Shown here piece by piece: positions 24,408 to 33,913 of a stretch of 64,000 bases of DNA; position 1 is the first letter of the stretch, and the number at the start of each line of letters is the position of its first letter. Position numbers and translations under genes: made by a program. Under the pieces are notes generated by a model, which had not been told where the DNA came from, did no database searches, and saw only the letters and a list, made by a program, of their open reading frames with translations. Origin of the DNA: SpSt-501 sp037481615 (lineage in GTDB: Bacteria > Desulfobacterota > Desulfobacteria > Desulfobacterales > SpSt-501); assembly GCA_037481615.1 (NCBI GenBank), contig JBBFLI010000003.1; one strand, written 5' to 3'.

Positions 24408-25562
24408 ATGGATCGACGCGTCGCGCTGGGATGGGCTATCGCCTGGGTCATGGGGGTTGCCTTTCTGAACATCCCCGCGGCCCTGGATGCCGTGATGCAA
24501 CTCTACGAGGCCTCCTACACCCGCGTCTCGATCCTGATGAGCGCGTTGTTCTGGACGCATGCCCTGGTCCAGATTCCCTCGGGTGTGCTCGTCGACCGCC
24601 TGGGGCTCCGGGGCAATCTCCTCGCCTGCCTGGCGGCGATGAGCGCCGGCAGCTTGCTGCCGCTTTTCGCGGCGTCGCTCGAGCTGGCCGCCGCCGGAAG
24701 AATCCTGACCGGGGTGGGAACCGGTTTGAGCTTCCCCACCGTTTTCAAGATGATCGCCCTCTGCTCGCCGACCGACAAAATCGGGACCCACCAGGCCTTT
24801 TTCGGAGGCTTTTTCTCCCTGGGCTGCATTGCGGCTTATCTGATCCTCCCGCCGCTTGTCGCCCATGGCTGGTTCTGGGTCTATCTGGCCCCCGCCTTGG
24901 GGTTTCTGTGCATTCTCGCCTGGGCCTTGTTCCTGAACGTCGAAGGCCGCCCCGCGGTAGCCACCACGGCAGCAGAGTTTCTGGGGGTATTCCGGGTCCG
25001 TGCGGCCTGGGCGATCGGCCTGTACCACAGCCTTTCCTGGGGATCGGTTCTCGCGCTGGGAAGCTGGGTCCCCTCGCTTCTGGCCGAAGCCTCGGGTTCC
25101 GGTGTCTCGGCTCCGTTTGCCTGGGGGGGGGTGCTCGTGCTGCTGGTGAGCGGCCTCGGACGCCTGGCGGGGGGGATGGTCCTCTTCCGCCTTCCTGCCG
25201 CGCAGATCGCCCATGGTTCGATCAGCCTCTTGGCCGTGTTTTACGGGGCGCTGTTCCTCACGGAGGCCCCGCTCCTTATGCTGCCGCTTGCGCTTGCGGC
25301 CGCGGCGCTGGCCTCGATCAACTTCGGCGCCTTCTTCCACCTGATCTCCCGCGCTGGTCCACCGGCCTCTCTCGGCACCCTGATCGGGCTCGTGAACATG
25401 ATCGCCAATTTCGGGGCCGTGGCGTTCACCTTTCTCTTCGGCTGGTTCAAGGACACCCGCGGGTCCTTCCAGGACGGTTTCGCCGTGCTCGGAGCGGCCT
25501 GCCTGCTGGCGGTCGGCCTCGGCCTGCGCCTGCTTTCCGGCAGCAAGCCGGCGGGCCGTTGA
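24408..25562 (+). CDS. MFS transporter
   Basis: Major facilitator transporter of 384 residues with twelve hydrophobic segments. The loop between helices 2 and 3 reads VLVDRLGLRGNL, close to the MFS signature A motif. The ATG at 24408 is preceded by GAGGGA; an upstream start would add a charged leader. Many Leu, Ala and Gly residues and few charges inside helices fit an organic-acid or drug carrier, but the substrate is undetermined. It is divergent from the Tm-1-like gene and convergent with the ComB-like gene. Confidence 0.88.
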   Translation: MDRRVALGWAIAWVMGVAFLNIPAALDAVMQLYEASYTRVSILMSALFWTHALVQIPSGVLVDRLGLRGNLLACLAAMSAGSLLPLFAASLELAAAGRILTGVGTGLSFPTVFKMIALCSPTDKIGTHQAFFGGFFSLGCIAAYLILPPLVAHGWFWVYLAPALGFLCILAWALFLNVEGRPAVATTAAEFLGVFRVRAAWAIGLYHSLSWGSVLALGSWVPSLLAEASGSGVSAPFAWGGVLVLLVSGLGRLAGGMVLFRLPAAQIAHGSISLLAVFYGALFLTEAPLLMLPLALAAAALASINFGAFFHLISRAGPPASLGTLIGLVNMIANFGAVAFTFLFGWFKDTRGSFQDGFAVLGAACLLAVGLGLRLLSGSKPAGR

Positions 25563-25596
25563 AACAGACGGCCCCCCGCGGCGTTTCGCCGGCCGT

Positions 25597-26301
25597 TCAG
25601 CGGCCGGCCACCGCTCGGACCACCACCGCGTTTCCCCGCCGCTCGGCGCAGAGGACCCAATCGAAGAGGTCCCGCTGCAGGCAATACAGGGCATCCTCGG
25701 CGGGGAGATGAGGGGAGCGGCCGGAGGTGAAGAGCGCGGTCATCGGGCTGAAGAGCAGCTCCCGCATCGCCTCGCGGTGGTCGTAGTCCCCCGCGCCGAG
25801 GAGGGAGGCGATGTAGCTTGCGCAGAGCTCGTCCTCGGGGGCGGCCTCCCTCATGTTGCGACCCATGGCGACGAGGCTGACCCGCGGCGGATCCAGACGT
25901 TGCAGGTGGCGCGCCGTGGCGCGGGCGTTTACATAGCTGGCGAGCAGAACGGGGGCCGCCTGCTCGAGCGCAATCAGGACCCCCTGAACCCCGGAGGAAG
26001 TCCGCTGCACCGCCCGTCGGCCCCGAAAACGGTCCGGGCGGCAGGCAAGAATCTCCCTGGGCGAGTTGCCGAAGTCGTAGCCGGCGATCGGCGCGCCGTT
26101 CACTTCGCCGATCAGGATCCGCTCGGGATCTTCGCGTTTCAGGGCGAGGCCCTCCTCGGGTCGGGCGACGAGGCGGATTTCGGAGATCCCCAGATCAAAG
26201 AGCAGCGGCGCACAGGTGAAGGCGCGGAAGACGTCGATGACCACCGCGGCGCCGCGGGCCTGCCGCGCGCCGTTCTCCAGACGCAAGACGCTCACATCCA
26301 T
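25597..26301 (-). CDS. comB: 2-phosphosulfolactate phosphatase (ComB)-family protein
   Basis: A 234-residue ComB-family protein. The family members known biochemically hydrolyse 2-phospho-3-sulfolactate in coenzyme M synthesis, with magnesium. Conserved elements are VVIDVFRAFTCAP near residue 21, IGEVNGAPIAGYDFGNSP near 65-82, and the RTSSGVQG segment near 100. The start codon overlaps the end of the radical SAM gene by ten bases, so the two are translated together. No other coenzyme M genes are visible, so the true substrate may be another phosphorylated acid. Confidence 0.85.
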   Translation of the reverse strand: MDVSVLRLENGARQARGAAVVIDVFRAFTCAPLLFDLGISEIRLVARPEEGLALKREDPERILIGEVNGAPIAGYDFGNSPREILACRPDRFRGRRAVQRTSSGVQGVLIALEQAAPVLLASYVNARATARHLQRLDPPRVSLVAMGRNMREAAPEDELCASYIASLLGAGDYDHREAMRELLFSPMTALFTSGRSPHLPAEDALYCLQRDLFDWVLCAERRGNAVVVRAVAGR

Positions 26302-28241
26302 GACGGTCTCCCCGTTTCCACCCGGGCTTCCGCCGCGGGCGGCGCTTCGATGATCAGCAACTCCGGCTTCGGACGCCGGACCCCGAGCGAGGCGGCGGCG
26401 GAAAGGGCCTCCGCGAGGCGTCGGCCGCCGGCTTCGTCGTCCGGGGTGATCGCGAGCAGGTGAAATCCGCGACCGGCCGCGGTCCAGCAACGGGCGGCAA
26501 ACCGAACGAGTTCAAAGCGCCCGCGCCAGGGCATGGCGCTGAGCGCCCGTCGGCCGCCGGCCAGCCGGATGTGGCAGAGGAAATCGATCAGCTCCTCCGC
26601 AAGCGGCACCTCCTGCGGGGCGGTCATTTCAGCGAGGCGGGTTTCCGGACCGTGGCGCCGGAGGATTTCTGCGAGCGCCCGGCGCCGCGCGGCGGCGGAG
26701 CCCCTCGGGTCTTGGAGGGCGAGATCCCGAATGGCGCGGTGAACGATCATCGTGAGCAGCCTCGTGGCATATTCCTGCATCTCGCGCCGGCGGGGAACGG
26801 CGTCCCCGGACCGGGAGGCCAGACGAAAGTGGAGGAAATCGTCCAGGAAGAAGAACGCTTCGGAGATTTCAACCCCGGACAGGCAATCGGTTTCGGTGAT
26901 CGGTTCCACCTGGAGCTCTCCCCGCTCATCGATCCATACCCGGGGGGTCCGTTGCGGGAAGCCGCCCTCCGGGCCCGGGTGGCAGAGGCGTACCGATCGT
27001 TCGCGGGCGATCCGCGTGCCGGGGTAGGGCAGGGCGACGGCCACGGCGACATGGCTGGTCGCCTCGTTCCGGGGGGGGTGGCGCTCGAGGAAGCGCGCCG
27101 AGCGCAACACGCTGCGCCAATCCTGACCCGGAAGGCCGACCAGGAGATAGATGCCGGTGTCGATGCCGAGCTCCCGGCAGTCGGCGATGCGTTGCGCCGC
27201 CTCTTCGATGGAGAATCCCTTGCCGATGCGGGCCAACACTTCGGGGTCCCCGCTTTCCAGGCCGATCTGGATCATCTTCAACCCCGCCGCGCGCAGCCGT
27301 TCGAGCAGCCGCCGGTCGAGCTGGTCGCAGCGCGCCTCGGCGGTCCATTGGAAGGCGATCCCCGCGGAGTCGATCCGCCGGAGAAACTCCTCGACCCGTT
27401 CCCGGCGGTTGAAGAAGGTTTCCTGGACCAGGGCGAAATTGCGGTAGCCCAGCGCGTGCAACTCGACGATCTCGGCGAAGAGGGAGGCGGCGCTGCGCTC
27501 CCGGGGGGCTCCGCGGAAGATCGCGTGCTGGGCGCAGAAGCCGCATCGGTGGGGGCAGCCGTGGCCGGCCCAGAGAAAAACGATCTCCTCCGGCCGGAGG
27601 GCTTCCCGACGGCCGCCGGGGAGAAAGAGATCGAGACTGCGCGAGGCGGGCGGGTAATCGTCCGGGGTGCAGACGAAACGGCGCGGCGGGGAGCACCTGA
27701 GCCCCCGCACCGGGTCGGCGGAGATCAGGCCGGGGGTCCCCATCCAGTCGGGCGGAGCCGGGCCGCCCAGGCGCAGGGCGGCTTCGGCGAGCGTCTCGAC
27801 CCCCTCGCCGCGGCAGACGGCATGAAACGCTCCGGCGGACAGGAAGTCCTCCGCGGCGGTCGAAGGATGGGGCCCCCCGGCGATCCGCGGAACCGTCGGC
27901 CAGAGAAGATCCGCCGCGCGGGCTGCAGCCCGGGCCCAGGCGACCCGGTCGGCGGTCGCGGTGACGCCGACCAGGAGCGGGGGCGAAAGTGTTTGGAAAG
28001 CCCGCCGGTACGCCGCGGCCATGCGCTCCGGGTCGGCGGCGGGGCCTAAGTGGACGACGCGGACGTCGAAGGGTTCGACAGCTCCGGCGGGGGCAAGCCC
28101 GGCGCGCGCGGCGAATGTTGCGAGAAAGGCCTGATCCCGCAAGGCGGAGGCGAGCAGGCCGAGGCTGAGGTAGCCCTTGAGGAGTTCGCTTCGCGCCGGC
28201 GGTTCCGCGCCGACGGGATTCACGAGGCAGATCGTAGGCAT
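26292..28241 (-). CDS. B12-binding-type radical SAM protein
   Basis: A 649-residue radical SAM enzyme. The N-terminal 160 residues resemble a cobalamin-binding (Rossmann) domain ending in IAGGPHPSTAAEDFLSAGAF. The SAM-radical [4Fe-4S] motif CPHRCGFC follows, with the Elp3/MiaB-like LKMIQIGLESGDPEVLARIG downstream. The long C-terminal region (from about 450) is of unknown fold. ATG at 28241 is preferred to an upstream TTG. The gene overlaps comB; its product might modify or build the substrate of the phosphatase. Methylation, lipid or natural-product chemistry are all possible. Confidence 0.87.
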   Translation of the reverse strand: MPTICLVNPVGAEPPARSELLKGYLSLGLLASALRDQAFLATFAARAGLAPAGAVEPFDVRVVHLGPAADPERMAAAYRRAFQTLSPPLLVGVTATADRVAWARAAARAADLLWPTVPRIAGGPHPSTAAEDFLSAGAFHAVCRGEGVETLAEAALRLGGPAPPDWMGTPGLISADPVRGLRCSPPRRFVCTPDDYPPASRSLDLFLPGGRREALRPEEIVFLWAGHGCPHRCGFCAQHAIFRGAPRERSAASLFAEIVELHALGYRNFALVQETFFNRRERVEEFLRRIDSAGIAFQWTAEARCDQLDRRLLERLRAAGLKMIQIGLESGDPEVLARIGKGFSIEEAAQRIADCRELGIDTGIYLLVGLPGQDWRSVLRSARFLERHPPRNEATSHVAVAVALPYPGTRIARERSVRLCHPGPEGGFPQRTPRVWIDERGELQVEPITETDCLSGVEISEAFFFLDDFLHFRLASRSGDAVPRRREMQEYATRLLTMIVHRAIRDLALQDPRGSAAARRRALAEILRRHGPETRLAEMTAPQEVPLAEELIDFLCHIRLAGGRRALSAMPWRGRFELVRFAARCWTAAGRGFHLLAITPDDEAGGRRLAEALSAAASLGVRRPKPELLIIEAPPAAEARVETGRPSWM

Positions 28242-28277
28242 GGGGAGGGGCGATCGGGGCCGCAAGCCGCGATCTTT

Positions 28278-29048
28278 TCAGGAAGCCACGATCAGCGGCA
28301 CGCCGGCGGCCGAAAGTCTTTCGCGGATGGCCTTGGGAATGCCGGAATCGGTATAGATTTTCGCCGCCGCCCGGACCGGTGCGACCCGAAAGGTGGCGAT
28401 TTTCTGAAACTTGCTGGAATCGACGAGCATGTGGATCTCGACCCCGCCGCGGTTGAGGATCTCGCAGAGGATTTCATGGATGAAGGGGGTCTGGGTGAGA
28501 AACCCCTCGACCGTCACCGCCCCGCAGGAGACGAAGACCTGGTGGAAGTTGAAGCTGCGGAACGATTCGATGACCCAGCGTCCGGAAAGAGCCTGGAAAT
28601 CCGGCTCCACGCGTCCACCGGTCAGAATGACCTGAATGCCGGGGACGTTGCCGAGCAGGCCGGGGATGAACAGCGAATTGGTGACGACGATCAGGTTGCG
28701 GAACACGCGGCGGGCCAGCGCTTCGGCCAAATAAGCGACAGTCGAGGAGTGGTCGAGAAAGATTGAGGTGTCGTCCCGCACACTCGCCGCCGCCGCTTCG
28801 GCGATCTTCTGCTTCTCCGCGACGGCGATCCCCCGCCGATTCTGGAAGTGGGTGTCCACGCGGAGACGCTCCCGCAGCACCGCACCGCCGCGGACCTTGA
28901 TCAGCATTCCCTGTCGTTCGAGAAGGTCGAGGTCGCGATGGAGCGTGGCCTTGGAGACACCGAAGCGCTTGGCGTCTTCGTGGATCTTGATCTGGCCGCT
29001 CGCCTTCAGCCGCTCCGCGATCTTCTCCAGTCTTTCGAAAGGGTACAT
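28278..29048 (-). CDS. DeoR-family transcriptional regulator
   Basis: DeoR/GlpR-type regulator of 256 residues. The N-terminal winged helix reads IKIHEDAKRFGVSKATLHRDLDLLE (split here into INDEPENDENT pieces: VSKATLHRDLDLLE, about 30-43, is the recognition helix region). The C-terminal sugar-phosphate sensor domain carries DHSSTVAYLAEAL, NLIVVTNS, LTGGRVEP and FVSCGAVTVEGFLT. DeoR proteins usually repress catabolic operons until a phosphorylated sugar or polyol binds. The gene is divergent from the GlcD-like/creatininase/TRAP operon and probably controls it. An AT-rich near-palindrome lies between the two starts. Confidence 0.93.
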   Translation of the reverse strand: MYPFERLEKIAERLKASGQIKIHEDAKRFGVSKATLHRDLDLLERQGMLIKVRGGAVLRERLRVDTHFQNRRGIAVAEKQKIAEAAAASVRDDTSIFLDHSSTVAYLAEALARRVFRNLIVVTNSLFIPGLLGNVPGIQVILTGGRVEPDFQALSGRWVIESFRSFNFHQVFVSCGAVTVEGFLTQTPFIHEILCEILNRGGVEIHMLVDSSKFQKIATFRVAPVRAAAKIYTDSGIPKAIRERLSAAGVPLIVAS

Positions 29049-29074
29049 GGGGTGAAGTGAGACAATATGAGCTG

Positions 29075-29090
29075 ATATGAAATTTTATAT
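29075..29090. promoter_or_regulatory. Candidate DeoR operator
   Basis: ATATGAAATTTTATAT is a near-palindrome in the divergent intergenic region between the DeoR gene and the FAD oxidase gene. The surrounding stretch is strikingly AT-rich for this window and repeats ATGA-like steps, which suits an operator for the adjacent regulator. Confidence 0.4.
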
Positions 29091-29118
29091 TGACAAAATG
29101 AAACAGTCCTAATAATTC
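29090..29118 (+). promoter_or_regulatory. Candidate promoter for the GlcD-like operon
   Basis: TTGACA at 29090-29095 is followed by an AT-rich stretch containing TAATAATTC at about 29110-29118, spacing 14-17. The -35 box is perfect, the -10 only fair. It overlaps the candidate DeoR operator by one base. Confidence 0.35.
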
Positions 29119-29149
29119 GTAACAAACCTGAGCCGGGAATGCAATTCCT

Positions 29150-30592
29150 ATGCTGACCGATTTTCGTCACCAGGTAATCGTGAACGAGTTCCGGGACGCC
29201 TTGGGCGCCGAGAACGTCTCCGTGCGTCCGGTGGATCTATATGCTTACAGCATGGATTATTATCTCGCCCCCCAGATTTGGGCGGATCGGGGTCTAAAGC
29301 CCTGCCAGCCGGATATCGTCGTCCACCCCGGCTCGACCGCCGAGGTCTCCCGCGTGCTGAAGATCGCTTCCCGGCACCGGCTTCCGGTGATTCCTTACGG
29401 CGGCGGCAGCGGAAGCCAAGGCGGGACAACACCGCTCTACGGCGGGGTGGTCGTCGACGTCAAGCGCATGGATCGCATCCTGCGGATCGACGAGGAATCG
29501 CTTACGGTCACGGCCCAGCCGGGAATCAACGGCCAGCGCTTGGAGTGGGCGCTCAACCGCCGGGGCTATACGCTCGCCCATTACCCGGCCTCGGTCTATG
29601 GGGCGACCCTCGGGGGATACGTCGCCGCACGGGGTTCAGGGACGCTTTCGACCAAGTACGGAAAGGCCGAGGACATGGTCCTCAGCCTCGAGGTGGTTCT
29701 GCCTTCCGGGGAGATCATCCGGACGCTGCCGGTTCCCAACCACGCCTGCGGGCCGAGCCTGCTGCAGCTCTTCGTGGGTTCGGAGGGAACCTTGGGCGTC
29801 ATCACCGAAGTCACCATCCGCATCGAGCCGATGCCGGAGGCGCGCCGCTTCAACGCCTATCTCTTCGAGGATATCCGAGCCGGGCTGGAAGCGGGCCGGC
29901 GGATCATGACCCGCCGGTTGCGGCCCTGCACGCTGCGGCTCTACGACGACAACTCGAGCGAACGGATCGTCAAACGCGTCCTGGGGCTCGATGTGCGCGG
30001 CTGCTACATGGTCGTCGGCGCCGACGGCGACGCGGACTCCGCGGAGCGCACCCTTCAGCGCATGGCCGCGATCTGCACCGACCAGGGCGGCCGCGAACTC
30101 GGCCCCGAACTCGGGGAACACTGGTGGCGGCACCGCTACGACTTCTACTTTCCGCCGCACAACCTCATGCTTCCGGAGATGAGCGGGACGGTCGAAACCA
30201 CGACCACCTACGACAAGATCTACGGCATTTACCGGGCGAAGAAGGAAGCGATCGAGGAGGGCTTCAAGGAGTTCGGCGCGCGCTACATCGCCCATTTTTC
30301 GCACTGGTTCCCCTGGGGGGTCATGATCTATGACCGTTTCATCATCCCCAAGCCGCCCCAGGACCCCCAGGAAGCGCTCCAGTTGCACACGATGATCTGG
30401 GCCAAGGCCGCCCGCACCTCCCTCGCCTGCGGCGGGGTGTTGAACGACCACCATGGCATCGGCTTCAAGCTGGGTTGGCTGATGCCGGAGCAGTACGGAC
30501 CGGCTTTCGCGGTCCTGCAGGCGATCAAGGATGCTCTGGACCCCCAGGGGATCATGAACCCCGGAAAATTCGGCTTCGCCCGCCGGGTGTGA
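29150..30592 (+). CDS. FAD-binding oxidoreductase (GlcD/AGPS-like)
   Basis: VAO/PCMH-family flavoprotein of 480 residues. The FAD-binding part includes IPYGGGSGSQGGTTP (about 82-96), the LGGYVAARGSGTLSTKYG segment (about 152-169) and LFVGSEGTLGVITEV (about 205-219). The C-terminal cap ends ALDPQGIMNPGKFGF, the common end of lactate/glycolate-oxidase-type enzymes. The middle part (HWWRHRYDFYFPPHN) recalls alkyl-dihydroxyacetonephosphate synthase. The next gene encodes a GlcF-like Fe-S protein, so it probably oxidises a 2-hydroxyacid and passes electrons to the membrane. The substrate may be a product of the imported TRAP ligand. Confidence 0.88.
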   Translation: MLTDFRHQVIVNEFRDALGAENVSVRPVDLYAYSMDYYLAPQIWADRGLKPCQPDIVVHPGSTAEVSRVLKIASRHRLPVIPYGGGSGSQGGTTPLYGGVVVDVKRMDRILRIDEESLTVTAQPGINGQRLEWALNRRGYTLAHYPASVYGATLGGYVAARGSGTLSTKYGKAEDMVLSLEVVLPSGEIIRTLPVPNHACGPSLLQLFVGSEGTLGVITEVTIRIEPMPEARRFNAYLFEDIRAGLEAGRRIMTRRLRPCTLRLYDDNSSERIVKRVLGLDVRGCYMVVGADGDADSAERTLQRMAAICTDQGGRELGPELGEHWWRHRYDFYFPPHNLMLPEMSGTVETTTTYDKIYGIYRAKKEAIEEGFKEFGARYIAHFSHWFPWGVMIYDRFIIPKPPQDPQEALQLHTMIWAKAARTSLACGGVLNDHHGIGFKLGWLMPEQYGPAFAVLQAIKDALDPQGIMNPGKFGFARRV

Positions 30593-30636
30593 TCCGGCGG
30601 GCGGCCCCACGCCATTTCGACAAGGAACGCCAGCCG

Positions 30637-31770
30637 ATGTTTCTCTCCGAAGCCGAGCGCCGCGAGACCCTTTGGGCCTGCCGATTCTGCATGATGTGCC
30701 ACGTGGCCGATCGGGTCGCCGCCGTCCTGCGCCGTGAGTCCTACACCCCGCGGGGACGGGCGAACGTGTTGTGGGCCTTGGAAAAGGGAATGCTCGCCTG
30801 GGACGCGGAGGCGGCCGATCTCGTCTATACGGCCGTGAACGACGGCCTCCTCGAGCGCTGGTGCGTCGGCAACTACCCCTACGAAGAACTGATCGTCGAC
30901 GCCCGCGCCCGGTTCTTTCAAAAGGGCGCAGTCCCCGAGGAGATCCGCCGGCGGGTCGAGGCCATTCATGCCGGACGGGAAGCGGGGCCTGCGCCGGCGG
31001 AGATTCTGCGCGCCGCAGGCGTGGCCACCCAGCCCGGCTCCCCGTGGGTCCTTTTTGCCGGCTGCAACGCCCGGCGGCGATCCCCGCAGAGCCTGATCCA
31101 TCTGGGGCAGCTGTTCAACGCTGCAGGCATTCCCTTTCAGGTGCTTGAGGACGAGCCCTGCTGCGGCTGGACGCTCTACCAGCTCGGCGATTTTGAAGGG
31201 GCCGGAGCTTTTTCGCGGCGGATCGCCGATCGGCTGCGTCGTGCCGGCGCCCGGGACGTGATCGTGATCGACGCGGACTGCCTGCGCATGTTCACGACCC
31301 GGACCGTGCGTTTCGGGGGCGAGGTGAGCGGGATCACCTTCCGGCACGCCGTGGAGATTCTCGCCGAGTGGCTTCGGGGCGAAAGGCTTGCCGTCCGGCG
31401 CCCGATCCCCGGGCCGGTCACCTACCACGACCCCTGTGCGCTCGCCCGCTACCGGGTGACGATCGATCCGCCCCGCCGGATCCTGCAGCGGATCGTGGAA
31501 GGGGAACTGCGGGAAATGGAGGCGGGCGGCCCTGCTTCCCCGTGCTGCGGGGCGGGCGGCATGCTGGCCGAATACAAGCCGGAGGTGGCCCAGGAGCTTG
31601 CGGCGTGGCGTCTGAGGGAGGCCGCCGAGACCGGCGCCCGCCTGCTGGCGACCGCCTGTACGCGTTGCGACGGGATGTTCCGATCGGCCCGCGAGGCGGA
31701 TTCCTCCCTGCCGGCGCCGGAGGTCGCCAACCTGATCGATCTCGTCGCCCTCGCGGTCGCGCCGGCGTGA
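30637..31770 (+). CDS. CCG-domain Fe-S protein (GlcF/HdrD-like)
   Basis: Electron-transfer partner of the preceding flavoprotein, 377 residues. The N terminus has a CRFCMMC cluster-binding motif, but the second canonical 4Fe-4S motif is not obvious. Two CCG domains follow. The first has FAGC, then CCG (EDEPCCGW), and ends DADCLRMF, so its final CxxC is reduced to a single cysteine. The second, HDPC, PCCGAGG and CTRCD, is complete. GlcF-like proteins relay electrons from lactate or glycolate dehydrogenases to quinones. AAGGAA lies before the ATG at 30637. Confidence 0.88.
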   Translation: MFLSEAERRETLWACRFCMMCHVADRVAAVLRRESYTPRGRANVLWALEKGMLAWDAEAADLVYTAVNDGLLERWCVGNYPYEELIVDARARFFQKGAVPEEIRRRVEAIHAGREAGPAPAEILRAAGVATQPGSPWVLFAGCNARRRSPQSLIHLGQLFNAAGIPFQVLEDEPCCGWTLYQLGDFEGAGAFSRRIADRLRRAGARDVIVIDADCLRMFTTRTVRFGGEVSGITFRHAVEILAEWLRGERLAVRRPIPGPVTYHDPCALARYRVTIDPPRRILQRIVEGELREMEAGGPASPCCGAGGMLAEYKPEVAQELAAWRLREAAETGARLLATACTRCDGMFRSAREADSSLPAPEVANLIDLVALAVAPA

Positions 31771-31833
31771 GCCGGGGTGGATCGCGGAACCGTTTGGGGG
31801 GCGTTTCCACCGCCTTCGAAGGGAGGTGCAACG

Positions 31834-32697
31834 ATGGCGCTTGATTTTCCCACCTGGAACATGGGCTACCTGTGCTACCCCGACATCCAGGAATACCTCA
31901 AGCACAAGGATATCGTGATGGTGCCGGTGGCGAGTTTGGAGCAGCACTCCTATCACTGTCCGCTGCTCACCGACTCGATCCACTGCGAGGCGATCACGAA
32001 GATCGCGGCCGAGAAAGCCAAGGTCCTCTACACGCCGCAGCTCTGGATCGGCTACAGCCCCCACCACATGGGCCCCCCGAACCTCGGCCTGGGCACGATC
32101 ACCGTGCGCGCCGAGACCTGGCGCAACCTGATGTACGACATTTGCCGCAGCCTGATCCATCACGGCTTCAACAAGATCATCCTCGTCGTGGGTCACGCCT
32201 CCAACATGAAAATCATCGATCCCCTGATGCGCAGCCTGAAATACGAAACCGGTGCGCTGATCGGCATCTGCCGACCCTGGGCCGAGAACTACCTCGGCAT
32301 CGTCGCCGATCTGCTGGAGGGGCCGCCGGAGGAAACCCCCGGCTGGCATGCGGGCGAGCTGGAGACGAGCCAGGTGATGTCGGTCGATGAAAAACTCGTG
32401 CGCATGGACCGGGCGATCAAGAGCGAGCGGACGAAAACCCCGCCCTTTCTCCCCGAATCCTTCATCAAGAAGGACGGCACGCCGAGCGTCGAGTTCGAAG
32501 GCTACAACTACTTCGTGTTCCCGATGGAGCACCGCGAGTTCTCCGATACCGGGCTGATCGGCAACCCCCTGCGCGCGAGCGCCGCCAAGGGCGCCGAGGC
32601 GAACCGCCGTTTCGGCGAGCACCTCGCCCGGGCCCTGATGGAACTCGAGAAGGTCAAGGTCGAGGTGCGCAATCGGGAGTTCATCCATCGCGTCTGA
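31834..32697 (+). CDS. Creatininase-family amidohydrolase
   Basis: A 287-residue member of the creatininase superfamily, zinc- or manganese-dependent amidohydrolases that include creatininase, mycofactocin MftE and guanidinium/formamide hydrolases. Metal-binding residues are visible in VASLEQHSYHCPLLTDS (Glu, His and Asp), VVGHASN and HAGELETS. GGGAGGTG precedes the ATG at 31834. It lies between the flavoprotein/Fe-S pair and the TRAP transporter, so it likely opens an amide or lactam ring in the imported compound. The exact substrate is unknown. Confidence 0.9.
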   Translation: MALDFPTWNMGYLCYPDIQEYLKHKDIVMVPVASLEQHSYHCPLLTDSIHCEAITKIAAEKAKVLYTPQLWIGYSPHHMGPPNLGLGTITVRAETWRNLMYDICRSLIHHGFNKIILVVGHASNMKIIDPLMRSLKYETGALIGICRPWAENYLGIVADLLEGPPEETPGWHAGELETSQVMSVDEKLVRMDRAIKSERTKTPPFLPESFIKKDGTPSVEFEGYNYFVFPMEHREFSDTGLIGNPLRASAAKGAEANRRFGEHLARALMELEKVKVEVRNREFIHRV

Positions 32698-32789
32698 TCG
32701 GAAGGGGCGGCCGCCCGGCACCGGCGGCGGCTCCCCCCCTCCCGAAAGACCGCCAAACGATTCTTCCATCTTCTCGCAGGAGGCCGGCC

Positions 32790-33869
32790 ATGAAGACTTC
32801 AGGCAAACCGATCCCCAACCTCCTCACCGCGGTCGTGCTCGCCGTCGTGCTGAGCTCCCCCGCCGTCGTTGCGGCCGCGGAATACAAGCTGCGCTGCGCG
32901 AGCATCTATCCGGCACCGGATGTGCCCATGTCCATGGGCAAGGCGCTTCAGATCTGGCAGGAAGAATTGAACCGCCTGACCGGAGGAAAGTTCGCTTTTG
33001 AGAACTTCTACGGCGCCACCATCGGCAAGGGTCCGGAACACATCGATCTCGTCGGCAACCGCACCGTCGATGTCGCGCAGACCTTCCCTTGGTACACCCC
33101 GGGGCGCTTCCCGATCCACGGGGTGACCTACGTGCTCCCCTTCGGCCCCTCCGACCCCGTGCTGATCGTTAAGGCGAACCGCCAGCTGCGGGAGAAATTC
33201 CCCCAACTGGTGGAAGACGAAAAAAAGAACAAGGTGCTCCTCATCAGCGATCCCCCCGGCGGGGTCTATGACTTCATGAGCCGCAAGCCGTTGCGCACGC
33301 TCGAGGACTTCAAGGGCGAAAAAGTCTCCCTCGTCGGCCGCTACTTCGGCCGCTGGCTGCCCCCCGGAGCGACCGCCGTGGTGCGCCCGATGCACGACCG
33401 CTACGAGCTGCTGCAGAACGGCGTCGTGAACATCGATCTCCACCCCTTCACCCATTTCCACTTCACCAAGGTCTACGAACTCGTCAAATACTACACGTCG
33501 GTCGGCCTGATGGCGGGGTTTCACTCCCAGATCCTGATCAACCTGGAGGCGTTCCAGAAAATGCCTCCGGAGATCCAGAAAGCGGTGCTTGAGGCCGGGC
33601 GGATCGCCGAAGACAAGATGGCGCAGGAGGTCCTCCCGGCCTGGTTCAAGAGCTGCCAGGCGGAATTCGAAAAGGCCGGGGTGCAGTTCTCGAAATTCCC
33701 CGCAGCCGAGATCAAGAAGTGGGCCGACAGCCTGGAGGATGTGCCGGCGGAATGGGCCGCGGAGGTCGAGGCCAAGGGCTATCCCGGGTTCGCCATCCTC
33801 GAGTTCTGGCAGAAGACGACCGCCGATCTCGGCTTCCAGTGGGCCCGCAAGTGGGGCGTGAAAAAGTAA
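32790..33869 (+). CDS. dctP: TRAP transporter solute-binding protein (DctP)
   Basis: Periplasmic receptor of 359 residues with a Sec signal peptide of about 30 residues (NLLTAVVLAVVLSSPAVVAA). The mature protein shows DctP-family features, including MGKALQIWQEELNRLTGGKF and the ligand-arginine region SLVGRYFGRWLPPGATAVVR near 188-207. It would feed the DctQM permease encoded next. Genetic context suggests a nitrogen-containing or 2-hydroxyacid ligand handled by the creatininase and flavoprotein upstream. GGAGG precedes the ATG. Confidence 0.92.
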   Translation: MKTSGKPIPNLLTAVVLAVVLSSPAVVAAAEYKLRCASIYPAPDVPMSMGKALQIWQEELNRLTGGKFAFENFYGATIGKGPEHIDLVGNRTVDVAQTFPWYTPGRFPIHGVTYVLPFGPSDPVLIVKANRQLREKFPQLVEDEKKNKVLLISDPPGGVYDFMSRKPLRTLEDFKGEKVSLVGRYFGRWLPPGATAVVRPMHDRYELLQNGVVNIDLHPFTHFHFTKVYELVKYYTSVGLMAGFHSQILINLEAFQKMPPEIQKAVLEAGRIAEDKMAQEVLPAWFKSCQAEFEKAGVQFSKFPAAEIKKWADSLEDVPAEWAAEVEAKGYPGFAILEFWQKTTADLGFQWARKWGVKK

Positions 33870-33913
33870 CACCGAACAGACGCCGGGGCTGCCGGCGTCC
33901 TCCGGGGCGGACA

